In this document: positions 1-8,465 of the stretch, in pieces
Numbering within the stretch: the stretch's first letter is position 1
Layout: each line of letters opens with the position of its first letter
Assembly: GCA_037127915.1 (NCBI GenBank)
Contig: JBAXXL010000016.1
Coordinates: 22,267 to 86,266 of the forward strand
DNA: 64,000 nt
Reading direction: 5' to 3'
Origin: JBAXXL01 sp037127915
GTDB taxonomy: Bacteria > Bacteroidota > Ignavibacteria > Kapaibacteriales > UBA2268
Made by a program: the position numbers and the translations under genes
The notes under the pieces: model-generated
Seen by the model: only the letters and a program-made list of their open reading frames with translations
Told to the model about the DNA's origin: nothing
The model's database searches: none

Positions 1-1839
1 CATTATGCCTTGGTCTGAAGAACAATAAAAAATATTTGATTTTGATATTTCCAAAGCAATTAACTTTTCATATAAAGGATCTATTCTGAAGTTACGCGGT
101 AGTTTAAATGCTGTTAAATCATTTGAACCTAAAGTAGAAAAACGCCATAAGTACGAACCCCAATTAATATCTCTGCCAACAGCATAAGCCACATTTGGCT
201 GTCCATAAAGTGCTCTCGTTGGTGTCATCCATTCCCAATCCTTACCTTCAAAATACCAAGTTTTTAATGGCATTGTTTTATTCCAGACGGGGGCATTGCT
301 CATATATAAAACAAATGATGGATATACTGACCATAGTGAATTCCCATCATCGGTCGATGAGATTGAGCCATAATCGCCGCTATATAATTGATCAAATCCT
401 AATGTTTTACCTGAATCTAAATTTGCTCTTTGGAACCCTTGGTCTTGAGCACCCACATATATAACATTTGGATCACTTTTTGCAGTTAGAACACTGTAAT
501 ATTGGCTTACATTTAATCCATATAATGAGATGTTTTTGATATTTGCTCCATAATCGTCCGATTTGTACAAACCGCCATCGGTCCCCACGAACATTAACTC
601 AGTATTATCAGGTAATCTAAAAAACTGAATCGCAGGAACATCAGCGTGTAGCATTGTTTCAGGATTTTGGTAATATTCAACCCAACTGTTTCTGATATTC
701 CAAGTGGCTCCTCCATCATTACTCATGTGCAAATCCACGTTGCCTAAGTACGCCATATCAACAGAAAATGTTGAAGTGGAGAAACTGGTCATCATAAATT
801 TGCCCTTGTCTAGACTTCCTTTTAAATTCCAGCTATTACCTTCATCATACGAAGTAATGAAATAGTTCTGACCGTTTGAGTGGGAACGGATACATAAGGC
901 AAAACTAATATCGCTGTCATTACTTGCTCCCGATGCTGTTACCTCAATCGGCGAATCAATTAAGTTAATGTCATATTTTTTTAGAAAATTAATAGCACCA
1001 TTTTGAAGTGCAAAGATCGAATCACCTTTGAAATAAAAAGCTTTATCGGTATCATATTTATCAGCCCATAAATCCATTAACGATAAATTACCTGTTTCGA
1101 ACAGAATACGTTCATAGCTTTCACCGTGGTTTTTAGAGCAATATATTACTACTTTGTCTTTCCAATCTGTTCCATAATCCCATTCATTACCTAATAAATA
1201 TATGGTTTGATTTTCATCATTTGCAACGACACAACGACGAACGCCACCCCAATTTCTTGGGTTATCCAGTCCTTGGGAAGGAATCCAGGTTTGACCCTCA
1301 TTATCACTATAAATAGAAATTTTTCCATTATAAGTTACAGCCAATATGCGTTTTATTCCATTAAATTTAAGAACTTTTACAACGTGGGGATTATCGAATT
1401 TTATACTATTATTAAGACAAGTCCAGTTTTTTCCTTCCAATGTTCCCCTGAATATATTTCCTCCATCCGAAAAGGCATAAATTAATTCATTTTCAAGATC
1501 TAAATCAACACCCCTGATTCGGCCGGCATTATTATTACTGCCTTTTTCGATCCAAGTACCTTCGATTTTACCATTCGCTATGAATTCACCTTGCAAAGAA
1601 TTAGCTCTTTTGTTATTGGCTTCACGCAAAAGTAAATCGTACTTTGATTGTCTTGTTTCGTTATCAATTAATTTCCAATTTATTCCGTCATTTCCACCGC
1701 GTGCGTTGTTTATCCACTCTTCACGTTTGGATTTGTCGAATTTCTCTCCAATTTCAGTAGGATCGATTGAAAAAGCCTGCGATACTGTTATCAAAGCTAT
1801 TATAGTAATTAGAATTAGTGTTTTATTTCTAGATTTCAT
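1..1839 (-). CDS. Secreted BNR/Asp-box beta-propeller protein (3' end beyond window)
   Basis: An uninterrupted minus-strand frame runs from ATG at 1839 to the window edge: 613 codons with no stop, so the C-terminus is missing. The start MKSRNKTLILITIIALITVS is a clear signal peptide. The mature part carries several Asp-box (BNR) signatures of the S-x-D-x-G-x-x-W kind, for example SDNEGQTW, SYDEGNSW, SNDGGATW and the weaker SDDYGANI. Such repeats form sialidase/sortilin-type beta-propellers, which are common in exported Bacteroidota proteins. A T9SS sorting domain would be expected in the missing end but cannot be seen. The gene diverges from the lipoprotein gene at 1934, leaving about 95 bp for both promoters. 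Substrate or binding partner is unknown. The propeller call is confident; any enzymatic role is not. Confidence 0.85.
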   Translation of the reverse strand, partial: MKSRNKTLILITIIALITVSQAFSIDPTEIGEKFDKSKREEWINNARGGNDGINWKLIDNETRQSKYDLLLREANNKRANSLQGEFIANGKIEGTWIEKGSNNNAGRIRGVDLDLENELIYAFSDGGNIFRGTLEGKNWTCLNNSIKFDNPHVVKVLKFNGIKRILAVTYNGKISIYSDNEGQTWIPSQGLDNPRNWGGVRRCVVANDENQTIYLLGNEWDYGTDWKDKVVIYCSKNHGESYERILFETGNLSLMDLWADKYDTDKAFYFKGDSIFALQNGAINFLKKYDINLIDSPIEVTASGASNDSDISFALCIRSHSNGQNYFITSYDEGNSWNLKGSLDKGKFMMTSFSTSTFSVDMAYLGNVDLHMSNDGGATWNIRNSWVEYYQNPETMLHADVPAIQFFRLPDNTELMFVGTDGGLYKSDDYGANIKNISLYGLNVSQYYSVLTAKSDPNVIYVGAQDQGFQRANLDSGKTLGFDQLYSGDYGSISSTDDGNSLWSVYPSFVLYMSNAPVWNKTMPLKTWYFEGKDWEWMTPTRALYGQPNVAYAVGRDINWGSYLWRFSTLGSNDLTAFKLPRNFRIDPLYEKLIALEISKSNIFYCSSDQGIM

Positions 1840-1933
1840 TTGAATAAGATATATATTTGTGCATAAAAATATTGGCTAAACAAATTTTAAAGCCAATAAA
1901 ATTTCTTAATTTTGATTTATTTAATAAATCAAT

Positions 1934-3034
1934 ATGCAAAAATACTTATTTTTAATAATACTCGCTAATTTCTTGTTTACTTCTTGTGTAGAAGGACCAA
2001 TAAAACCAACCGTAAATACAAATGCGGAAGGTGACGTAATCGTTTTATCAGAAGGACTTTTGGGCAGAAGTAACTCGCAGTTAACGTTGATAAATTCTCA
2101 AAATAAGGATATTATCCCCGATTACTACACGAATAAAAATACAGGACTAAAACTTGGTGATACGGCTAACGATTTGGTTGTATTCGGTGATACCGCTTTT
2201 ATTGCGGTTACAGGAAGCGGTACTATAGAAGCAGTATCATTAATTACCGGAAAGTCATTAGGAAGAATATATATACCAAACTCAAGTCCCAGACAAATTG
2301 CTATTGTAAGTGATTCAGTGGCTTACTGCACAGATTTATATAGGCAAATTTTAATTAAATTCAATCCGCGTAAGATTCAATTATTAGAACAATTACCCGA
2401 TTTGTGCTTTTATCCCGAAGGTATTGCATATTTTGAAGGTAAGCTTTACGTCGCCAATTCAGGATTAGGAATTTTCTATAAGAATAATCCTTTAGCAGGG
2501 ACACTTGCCGTTATTGACCAAAAATCAGAAATGCTCGAAAAAAACATTCCAATTGGTAAAAATTTGACTGAAATCGTCATCAATCAGAACGTTCGTTCTC
2601 TTTATTTATGTTACTATAATACCTATGAGAAAGATTCTATCGGCGGAATAGTGGAGTTCGATATTCAAACTCAAAAAGAAAAAAGAAGAATTAAAGGGCA
2701 TTTTCGATCTATGGTATTATCGTTAAAAAACAACAAATTGTTTGCAGTAAATCAAGTACCACCGAAAACCACGGGAACTGCTGTTGACGGCATCGTATCA
2801 CTATCACTTGATTCTCAAGATTCGGAAATTAAAACCATTTTTAAAAACGATAAAAAAGGGGAGTTTTGGTATTCAATAAATATCAACCTTCAGGAAGACC
2901 AAATCTGGATTGGTAATGCAAAAAATTTCCAAATGGATGGAGAAATTTTGGTTTATAGTATTTTCAACAAATCCGTAATAGGTAAATACTCAACAGGAAT
3001 TAATCCCAATACAATATTGTTTATGCAAAAGTAA
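1934..3034 (+). CDS. Lipoprotein with YncE-like beta-propeller
   Basis: A 366-residue protein starting MQKYLFLIILANFLFTSC, a short signal peptide ending in a lipobox with Cys18 as the lipidation site, so it is probably membrane-anchored and faces the periplasm or surface. The rest is a series of beta-rich blades (for example AFIAVTGSGTIEAVSL and GKLYVANSGLGI) typical of YncE/DUF5074-like propeller proteins found in Bacteroidota surface gene sets. No catalytic motif is visible. The release-factor-like gene follows 22 bp downstream on the same strand, so they may be co-transcribed. The ligand is unknown; family placement rests on blade pattern only. Confidence 0.7.
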   Translation: MQKYLFLIILANFLFTSCVEGPIKPTVNTNAEGDVIVLSEGLLGRSNSQLTLINSQNKDIIPDYYTNKNTGLKLGDTANDLVVFGDTAFIAVTGSGTIEAVSLITGKSLGRIYIPNSSPRQIAIVSDSVAYCTDLYRQILIKFNPRKIQLLEQLPDLCFYPEGIAYFEGKLYVANSGLGIFYKNNPLAGTLAVIDQKSEMLEKNIPIGKNLTEIVINQNVRSLYLCYYNTYEKDSIGGIVEFDIQTQKEKRRIKGHFRSMVLSLKNNKLFAVNQVPPKTTGTAVDGIVSLSLDSQDSEIKTIFKNDKKGEFWYSININLQEDQIWIGNAKNFQMDGEILVYSIFNKSVIGKYSTGINPNTILFMQK

Positions 3035-3056
3035 AATGAGGAACTAGAGGTTATAA

Positions 3057-3437
3057 ATGGAAAATAAAATACTTTCTGAAATACAAGAATCGGATTTGAT
3101 TGAAAAATTTGTTCATGCTTCGGGCAAAGGCGGACAAAACGTAAACAAGGTGGCAACCTGCGTTTATCTCAAGCATATTCCAACAGGGATACAAGTGAAA
3201 TACTCCGGCGACAGATCGCAAGCCGCCAATAGGGAAGAAGCACGCGAGATTCTGTTGAAGAAGATTAATGATAAAATTGAGCTTGCAAAGAAGAAAGCTA
3301 TAAGCGAAATTGAAAAAGAAATCCGTAGAACCCGCCCAAGATCTGCCAAAGCAAAACGAACGGTAACTAAGGATAAAACATTATTGTCGAAAAAGAAAAG
3401 CACACGCCGAGAAAAAATTGATATTGATGAAGAATAG
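3057..3437 (+). CDS. Release-factor-like peptidyl-tRNA hydrolase (GGQ domain, ArfB-like)
   Basis: A 126-residue protein made of a single class I release-factor catalytic domain. The diagnostic motif GKGGQNVNKV lies at about residues 24-33; GGQ is the tripeptide that triggers ester hydrolysis in the ribosomal peptidyl-transferase centre. No codon-recognition domains are present. The C-terminal 40 residues are strongly basic (runs of Lys/Arg), like the tail that ArfB/ICT1-type rescue factors insert into the empty mRNA channel. The likely role is therefore rescue of stalled ribosomes. It could instead be one of the less studied GGQ-only homologues. It lies 22 bp after the lipoprotein gene with no obvious functional link. 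Confidence 0.85.
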   Translation: MENKILSEIQESDLIEKFVHASGKGGQNVNKVATCVYLKHIPTGIQVKYSGDRSQAANREEAREILLKKINDKIELAKKKAISEIEKEIRRTRPRSAKAKRTVTKDKTLLSKKKSTRREKIDIDEE

Positions 3438-3535
3438 AATATACAATAGAAAAAAAAACTATAAATATTAGCAAGAATAATGAAAAAACATATTATATTT
3501 GTGAAATATTTATTTCTAAATTAAATTTTAAAATT

Positions 3536-4669
3536 ATGAAACAATCAAGAATTGAAACAGATTCCGAACAAGCGCGAAGAACATTAACAATTTACAAAAT
3601 GTTTTTAACCGAAAGGACTATGACAACTAGCGAGGTTTGTCAGAAAATGTTGAAACGCTTTGGTGGGATTTCCAAAAGAAGTATTCAACGCGACCTTAAA
3701 ATTTTAAAAGATGAAGGTATTTTAGAATTAGTAGGAGCCGGTTCGCAATGTTCTTGGACAATATCCAAAAAAAATACTTATGATAAAATACCTGTGAAAA
3801 TCCGCGATAGTGAACTTCTATCATTCTATATGCTTAAAGCATATTTAGGTACGTTTCGCGGAACTACAATAGAAAGTAATCTAAAGGAATTAGAAAAAAA
3901 ATTGGAAACCATGGCTCCGGGTGATGTGTTTATGGAGGAGAATTTCTATGGCGACCAAAATATCGGCTACTATGATTATAGCGATAAGAATGAGATAATT
4001 CAAGCTATAGTAAAGCATATTATTGAAAAGAATCGCATAAAAATAAAATATCACAGAATTTATGACGATGTGACTAAGGAATATAATTTAATACCTCAGT
4101 TTCTTTATACCTATGCGGGGACCACATATTTGGTCGCATATAATCCGATTAGAGATATTTCCACAAATTTTGCCATTCAGAATATACTAAAAGTAGAAGA
4201 GTCCTATACCACGTCATATTTCAAAACGGAATTTGATTATAATGAGTTTCGCAATCAAAGATTTGCTGTTTTTGATGGCGAAATTCATAAAGTTGTCCTC
4301 AAGATTAAAGAAGAATATGCTAAATACTTCACTAATCGCTTATGGCATCCTTCTCAGAGAATTAAAACAGATTCTAAGGGAAACTTGATTTTGACAATGG
4401 AAGTACCAATAAGCCCCGATATCACAGGATGGATTTGTCAATGGAGTGAAGCAATTACTGTTATTGAACCAACAGAACTGAAAGATAAAATCATCTCTCA
4501 GTTAACAAATGCGATTACTAATTATGATGATACTCTTACAAAAATTCCCAAACCGAAACCAGAGCTTAAGATTAAAGCTGAAATTAAACCAAAGGCTAAA
4601 ACTAAGAGCAAAACAAAAACCAAAGATAAACCAAAAGTCAAAACTAAACCTGTTAAGAAAACTGAATAA
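3536..4669 (+). CDS. WYL-domain transcriptional regulator with Lys-rich tail
   Basis: A 377-residue protein. The N-terminal ~75 residues form a winged helix-turn-helix of the DeoR/WYL type (SKRSIQRDLKILKDEGIL). Residues ~165-310 form a WYL domain (RIKIKYHRIYDDVTKEYN, then a segment ending NFAIQNILKVEE). WYL proteins bind small ligands or nucleic acid and often control stress, repair or defence genes. The last ~37 residues are a low-complexity Lys/Pro/Thr tail, probably disordered and nucleic-acid binding; such a tail is unusual for the family. The gene stands alone between AT-rich spacers, and its targets are not evident. Confidence 0.85.
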   Translation: MKQSRIETDSEQARRTLTIYKMFLTERTMTTSEVCQKMLKRFGGISKRSIQRDLKILKDEGILELVGAGSQCSWTISKKNTYDKIPVKIRDSELLSFYMLKAYLGTFRGTTIESNLKELEKKLETMAPGDVFMEENFYGDQNIGYYDYSDKNEIIQAIVKHIIEKNRIKIKYHRIYDDVTKEYNLIPQFLYTYAGTTYLVAYNPIRDISTNFAIQNILKVEESYTTSYFKTEFDYNEFRNQRFAVFDGEIHKVVLKIKEEYAKYFTNRLWHPSQRIKTDSKGNLILTMEVPISPDITGWICQWSEAITVIEPTELKDKIISQLTNAITNYDDTLTKIPKPKPELKIKAEIKPKAKTKSKTKTKDKPKVKTKPVKKTE

Positions 4670-5125
4670 TTTTGATAATAATAAGCTATACCTTTTAAGA
4701 AACAGAGCATCATGGTTGTAAATCAACTAAAACATTAAATACCAATATAATAATACATTGATATGCTTTTTTTTATGACCTATTTGCCAGATATAATCAT
4801 AATAAAAACCGTCAAAAACATAACTATTTGCTGTTTTGGTGAATATTATAGAAAAAAAGGTTGCAGGATATAGAATATTGTATTAATTTTGAAATTGTAA
4901 TTTTTACAATTATTAATTTTTTGTAATAAATTTTACAATTAAACGTCATTTGTTATGTTGAAACAATTGAAATTAATAATATTAAGTTCAATTATTAAGC
5001 AAAAATTTGATATATAAAAAGTTCTTTTTGAACAATTAAAATGAAATATTAGAATCAAGGAAAGTATTCTTGATTATTGTAATATGTGTTTTTTATTTAA
5101 TAACGTGTTTTTGGAGTAGAAAATA
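4670..5125. other. AT-rich intergenic region upstream of receiver gene
   Basis: 456 bp without a credible gene. It holds the paired TTGTAA/TTACAA palindromes listed separately and a GGAG ribosome-binding site at about 5114 ahead of the receiver gene at 5126. Nothing else stands out. Confidence 0.6.
4893..4938. promoter_or_regulatory. Two adjacent TTGTAA-N-TTACAA palindromes
   Basis: AATTGTAA and TTACAATT form an 8-3-8 inverted repeat at 4893-4911. A second TTGTAA(N6)TTACAA lies at 4921-4938, about 190 bp before the receiver gene. Two dyads of the same half-site so close together could be an operator. The region is very AT-rich, so chance is a real alternative. Confidence 0.3.
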
Positions 5126-5623
5126 ATGGAATTAACCAAAAAAATCCTAATCGTAGATGATGACATTGATGTTATCACAGCAATTGAAACCATTTTGAAG
5201 AAAGAAGGTTATCAAGTTATAACTGCTAATGATAAAGTAGAAGGAAAGAAATTAGCTATAAGTGAAAAACCTGATTTAGCGATTTTAGACGTGATGATGA
5301 CAACTCATTATGAAGGTTTCGAATTAGCAAGAGACTTGGTTGAGAATCCAGAGTTTAAGAATATGAAGGTAGTTATGCAATCTTCAATAGATATATTAAC
5401 TACAACAAACCCTAGCGTACAAGCTATGGCTCGTGAATATAGACAAAATCCTGTATATAAAGATTTACAAGTATTGCTTATCAGAAATATTCATGATAAT
5501 ACAGCCGGTATTGATTATCGCACCGAAAGTGGTGAATCAGTTTGGTTCCCAGTTGACGGTTTCTTAAGAAAACCTGTCGATCCTGATAGAGTATTACCAG
5601 AATTAGCAAGATTACTTGCATAA
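5126..5623 (+). CDS. Stand-alone response regulator receiver protein
   Basis: A 165-residue CheY-like protein with the acidic pocket at Asp11-13 (VDDDID), the probable phospho-acceptor Asp55 (LAILDVMM) and a conserved Lys near the C-terminus (LRKPVDPDRV). There is no DNA-binding output domain. An insertion of roughly 40 residues follows the fourth strand (around residues 95-130), making it longer than the usual ~125. It is clearly related to the receiver at 12253 (shared VDDDID, PDLAI-D-M and similar N-terminal half). Receivers of this type often accompany [FeFe]-hydrogenase gene sets. It lies 412 bp before hydC and is separated from it by a hairpin, so it is probably its own transcript. Confidence 0.88.
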   Translation: MELTKKILIVDDDIDVITAIETILKKEGYQVITANDKVEGKKLAISEKPDLAILDVMMTTHYEGFELARDLVENPEFKNMKVVMQSSIDILTTTNPSVQAMAREYRQNPVYKDLQVLLIRNIHDNTAGIDYRTESGESVWFPVDGFLRKPVDPDRVLPELARLLA

Positions 5624-5633
5624 CAAACACAGA

Positions 5634-5691
5634 CTATTGATATGCTTGATTATAAAAAGGTCACTTTCTTATTTTCAAGCATAATCAATAG
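5634..5691 (+). terminator. Long hairpin after receiver gene
   Basis: CTATTGA (5634-5640) and GCTTGA (5644-5649) pair with TCAAGC (5675-5680) and TCAATAG (5685-5691), giving a two-segment stem just after the stop codon at 5623. There is no strong T-run, so it could be a 3' stabilising hairpin instead of an intrinsic terminator. Confidence 0.5.
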
Positions 5692-6035
5692 TAATTTACT
5701 GATTTTAGTTTTCGAATTTGTTTAGCTATTTTCGAACAAATAATGCAGATAAATGATTGATAGTTATAAACTATTATCAAAACGGACATCAAATCAACTA
5801 CTGATGATTTGAGGGTAATCAGCATATTATTTCGTTAATGGCCAATTTTGTTGTACCTGTTCATCAATATTCAAATTATTGAATTATAATAAAATGATAA
5901 CATAATGATGTACTCGGCGACAAATAACTAAGCGAATTACCGTAAAGTTTTATTTATAACATTATTACAAATGTAAAATAATCACTTTACAAAAAAAAGT
6001 ATAAACATATATTATAAATATATAGCATAAGTAAA
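5692..6035. other. Leader/promoter region of hydrogenase operon
   Basis: 344 bp before hydC. Visible structure: a small hairpin GATAGTT/AACTAT at about 5759-5778, a TCAAATCA/TGATTTGA hairpin at about 5792-5815, and a TTACA-AA-TGTAA palindrome at 5965-5976, about 60 bp before the start codon. Half-sites GTAAAGT (5942) and ACTTTAC (5984) flank that palindrome. No classic Rex site (TTGTGAA...TTCACAA) was found. Any regulatory role is inference. Confidence 0.35.
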
Positions 6036-6500
6036 ATGAAAAAAGACATTGAAATAATTCTAAAGGAATATCCTCAGTCAAACCGCGATAGCTTGATACC
6101 GCTTCTTCAGGAAGTGCAAGAATCGGAAGGGTATTTATCTGAAAGCTCAGTGGTTAAAATTGGAGAATATCTAAATATACCCGCTAGCAAAATCTACGGT
6201 GTAGCAACATTCTATAATCAGTTCAGATTCGATCCATTGGGTAAATACCATATCCAAGTTTGCCGTGGAACAGCATGCCACGTATTGGGTTCAGCAACTG
6301 TTTTGGACGAGTTGCAAAAAGCACTGAAAATAAAATCCGGTCAATCTACAAAGGATGGCAAATTTAGTATCGAAGTGGTTGCGTGTATCGGTGCGTGTGG
6401 TTTAGCTCCAGTAATTTCGATAAATGGAGAATTTCACGCGAAAGTAAATTCAATATCGCTTCACCAAATAATCGAATCATATAAAAATCGAGAAGAGTAA
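6036..6500 (+). CDS. hydC: NAD-linked [FeFe] hydrogenase gamma subunit (NuoE-like)
   Basis: A 154-residue thioredoxin-like [2Fe-2S] protein of the NuoE/HydC/HndA family. The four cluster cysteines are seen as CRGTAC (about residues 81-86) and CIGAC (about 121-125), the spacing typical of complex I NuoE. The N-terminal helical part contains YGVATFYNQF, a conserved NuoE motif. It should pass electrons inside the HydABC complex together with the flavin subunit encoded 2 bp downstream. The tight hydC-hydB-hydA order supports a soluble NAD(H)-dependent, possibly electron-bifurcating hydrogenase. The symbol follows Thermotoga nomenclature. Confidence 0.93.
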   Translation: MKKDIEIILKEYPQSNRDSLIPLLQEVQESEGYLSESSVVKIGEYLNIPASKIYGVATFYNQFRFDPLGKYHIQVCRGTACHVLGSATVLDELQKALKIKSGQSTKDGKFSIEVVACIGACGLAPVISINGEFHAKVNSISLHQIIESYKNREE

Positions 6501-6502
6501 AT

Positions 6503-8446
6503 ATGAACACAATTAAAAATTCGAATAAAGAATTTCTAAAAGATGCAATATTGAAAAACTATACAAAGAATAGTTATAACCTAGAAGAAGAAGCAATATT
6601 AGCATCAATAAGGAAAGAAAACAGTTCCATTCCTATTATTTACATAGGTGCGGGAACTTGTGGTTTAGGTGCAGGAGCCGGAAAAACAATCCAAGCAACC
6701 AAAAACTATCTTCAAAACAAGAACATTGAAGCTCAAGTAATTGAAGTTGGATGTATTGGACTATGTTCGTCTGAACCATTATTGGATGTTAAATTGCCTG
6801 GTCAAAATAGAATATCATTTGAGCATATTACTGAAGATAAGGTAGAAGGCGTTTTAGACGGCATATTCAATAACAAATTACCTGAAGTTGAAATATTAGC
6901 TCAGTTTAGAACAGACCACGATAAAGTATGGGATGGGATTAGATTCTTAGATGAACATAGATTTTTTGCTCCTCAAACCCGTGTTGTACTCAAAGATTGC
7001 GGTTTAATTGATCCGACCAGTATCGAGGAATATATTGCTCGTGGTGGTTATAAAGGCTATTTGTCTGTAATCAAAAAGTATTCTCCTATTGAACTTTGTG
7101 ACGAAGTAGAAAGAAGTGGTTTACGCGGAAGAGGCGGCGGAGGGTTTCCTACAGGGAAAAAATGGAAATTTGCTAACGCAACACCAAGCGATCAAAAATA
7201 CCTAATCTGCAATGCAGATGAAGGCGATCCGGGTGCATTTATGGATAGAGCCGTAATCGAAGGCGATCCACATAGACTTTTAGAAGGGATGGCAATTGCG
7301 GCTTACGGAATAGGTGCTTCGAAAGCATATATCTATATAAGAGCTGAATACCCATTGGCTATCGAAAGACTAAAAATTGCTATAAAAGAAAGTACAGAGT
7401 ATGGATTATTAGGCCACGATATTTTCGGAAGCGGTGTAGATTTTGAAGTTAAGTTAAAAATGGGTGCCGGTGCATTTGTTTGCGGTGAAGAAACCGCTTT
7501 AATGCACAGTATTGAAGGTAAAAGAGGTATGCCAAGACCAAGACCGCCGTTCCCGGCTGTAAGCGGTTTATTTGGAAAACCAACAATTATCAATAACGTC
7601 GAAACCTTATCTAACTTACCTGAAATAGTAAACAGAGGATTCGATTGGTTTGCATCGATTGGTACAGAAAATAGTAAAGGCACAAAAGTATTTGCTTTGT
7701 CTGGTAAAATCGCGACTACAGGATTGGTTGAAGTTCCAATGGGTACTACGATTCGTAAGATTATCTACGATATAGCCGGCGGTGCATTGAATGGAAAAAA
7801 ATTCAAAGCTGTACAAATCGGTGGTCCATCAGGTGGATGTATTACCGAAGATAATTTGGATATCCAAATTGATTATCAATCATTAATCGCCGCAGGCGCA
7901 ATGATGGGATCAGGTGGATTGGTTGTTATGGACGAAGATACATGTATGGTTGACATTGCCAAATTCTTTATGGACTTTATCCAAAGAGAAAGTTGCGGTA
8001 AATGTATTCCATGCCGTGAAGGTACGCGTAGAATGTTGGAAATTCTTGAATCAATCACATCGAAACCTACTCAAGGTGTGGATACTTTAGAAAGATTCAA
8101 AGGCGTGTTATATCTTGAAAAATTAGGACAAGTAATAAAAGACACTTCTCTATGCGGATTAGGTCAAACAGCTCCAAACCCTGTTTTGAGCACTTTGAAA
8201 TGGTTCCGTAATGAATATGAAGAACATATTTTTGAAAGAAAATGCTCGGCAAACGTCTGTACAGGTTTAAGAACATATATAATTGATGTCGATAAATGTA
8301 CAGCATGTATGGCATGTCTTAAAAAATGCCCAACAAATGCAATTATTGGTGCTAAGAAAGTACCTCACTTTATAGTTGCTGATAAATGTATTGGTTGCGG
8401 CGCGTGCCACGAAGTTTGTAAATTTGGCGCTATATCTATTGTCTAA
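6503..8446 (+). CDS. hydB: NAD-linked [FeFe] hydrogenase beta subunit (NuoF-like, FMN/NAD)
   Basis: A 647-residue fusion typical of HydB/HndC. The first ~125 residues are a thioredoxin-like [2Fe-2S] domain (GAGTCGLGAG, CIGLCSSEP). The middle is the NuoF core with the glycine-rich NADH/FMN motif LRGRGGGGFPTGKKW, CNADEGDPGAF and GAGAFVCGEETAL. The N3-type [4Fe-4S] site follows (SCGKCIPCREGTRR and SLCGLG). The C-terminus adds two [4Fe-4S] ferredoxin motifs, CTACMACLKKCP and CIGCGACHEVC. This subunit oxidises or reduces NAD(H) and is the proposed site of flavin-based bifurcation. hydA starts 19 bp after the stop, so the genes should be co-transcribed. Confidence 0.95.
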   Translation: MNTIKNSNKEFLKDAILKNYTKNSYNLEEEAILASIRKENSSIPIIYIGAGTCGLGAGAGKTIQATKNYLQNKNIEAQVIEVGCIGLCSSEPLLDVKLPGQNRISFEHITEDKVEGVLDGIFNNKLPEVEILAQFRTDHDKVWDGIRFLDEHRFFAPQTRVVLKDCGLIDPTSIEEYIARGGYKGYLSVIKKYSPIELCDEVERSGLRGRGGGGFPTGKKWKFANATPSDQKYLICNADEGDPGAFMDRAVIEGDPHRLLEGMAIAAYGIGASKAYIYIRAEYPLAIERLKIAIKESTEYGLLGHDIFGSGVDFEVKLKMGAGAFVCGEETALMHSIEGKRGMPRPRPPFPAVSGLFGKPTIINNVETLSNLPEIVNRGFDWFASIGTENSKGTKVFALSGKIATTGLVEVPMGTTIRKIIYDIAGGALNGKKFKAVQIGGPSGGCITEDNLDIQIDYQSLIAAGAMMGSGGLVVMDEDTCMVDIAKFFMDFIQRESCGKCIPCREGTRRMLEILESITSKPTQGVDTLERFKGVLYLEKLGQVIKDTSLCGLGQTAPNPVLSTLKWFRNEYEEHIFERKCSANVCTGLRTYIIDVDKCTACMACLKKCPTNAIIGAKKVPHFIVADKCIGCGACHEVCKFGAISIV

Positions 8447-8465
8447 CTGTAAATAAAGAAATAAG

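Noticed and set aside
195..1843. Plus-strand open frames at 195-464, 1207-1485 and 1580-1843
   Set aside because: They lie opposite a continuous 613-codon minus-strand frame with signal peptide and Asp-box repeats, and have no motif of their own.
4502..4726. Extra frames over the Lys-rich tail of the WYL regulator
   Set aside because: All are shadows of low-complexity codons in other frames.
5692..6035. Rex-binding site ahead of hydC
   Set aside because: No TTGTGAA...TTCACAA-like sequence found; only shorter AT-rich dyads.
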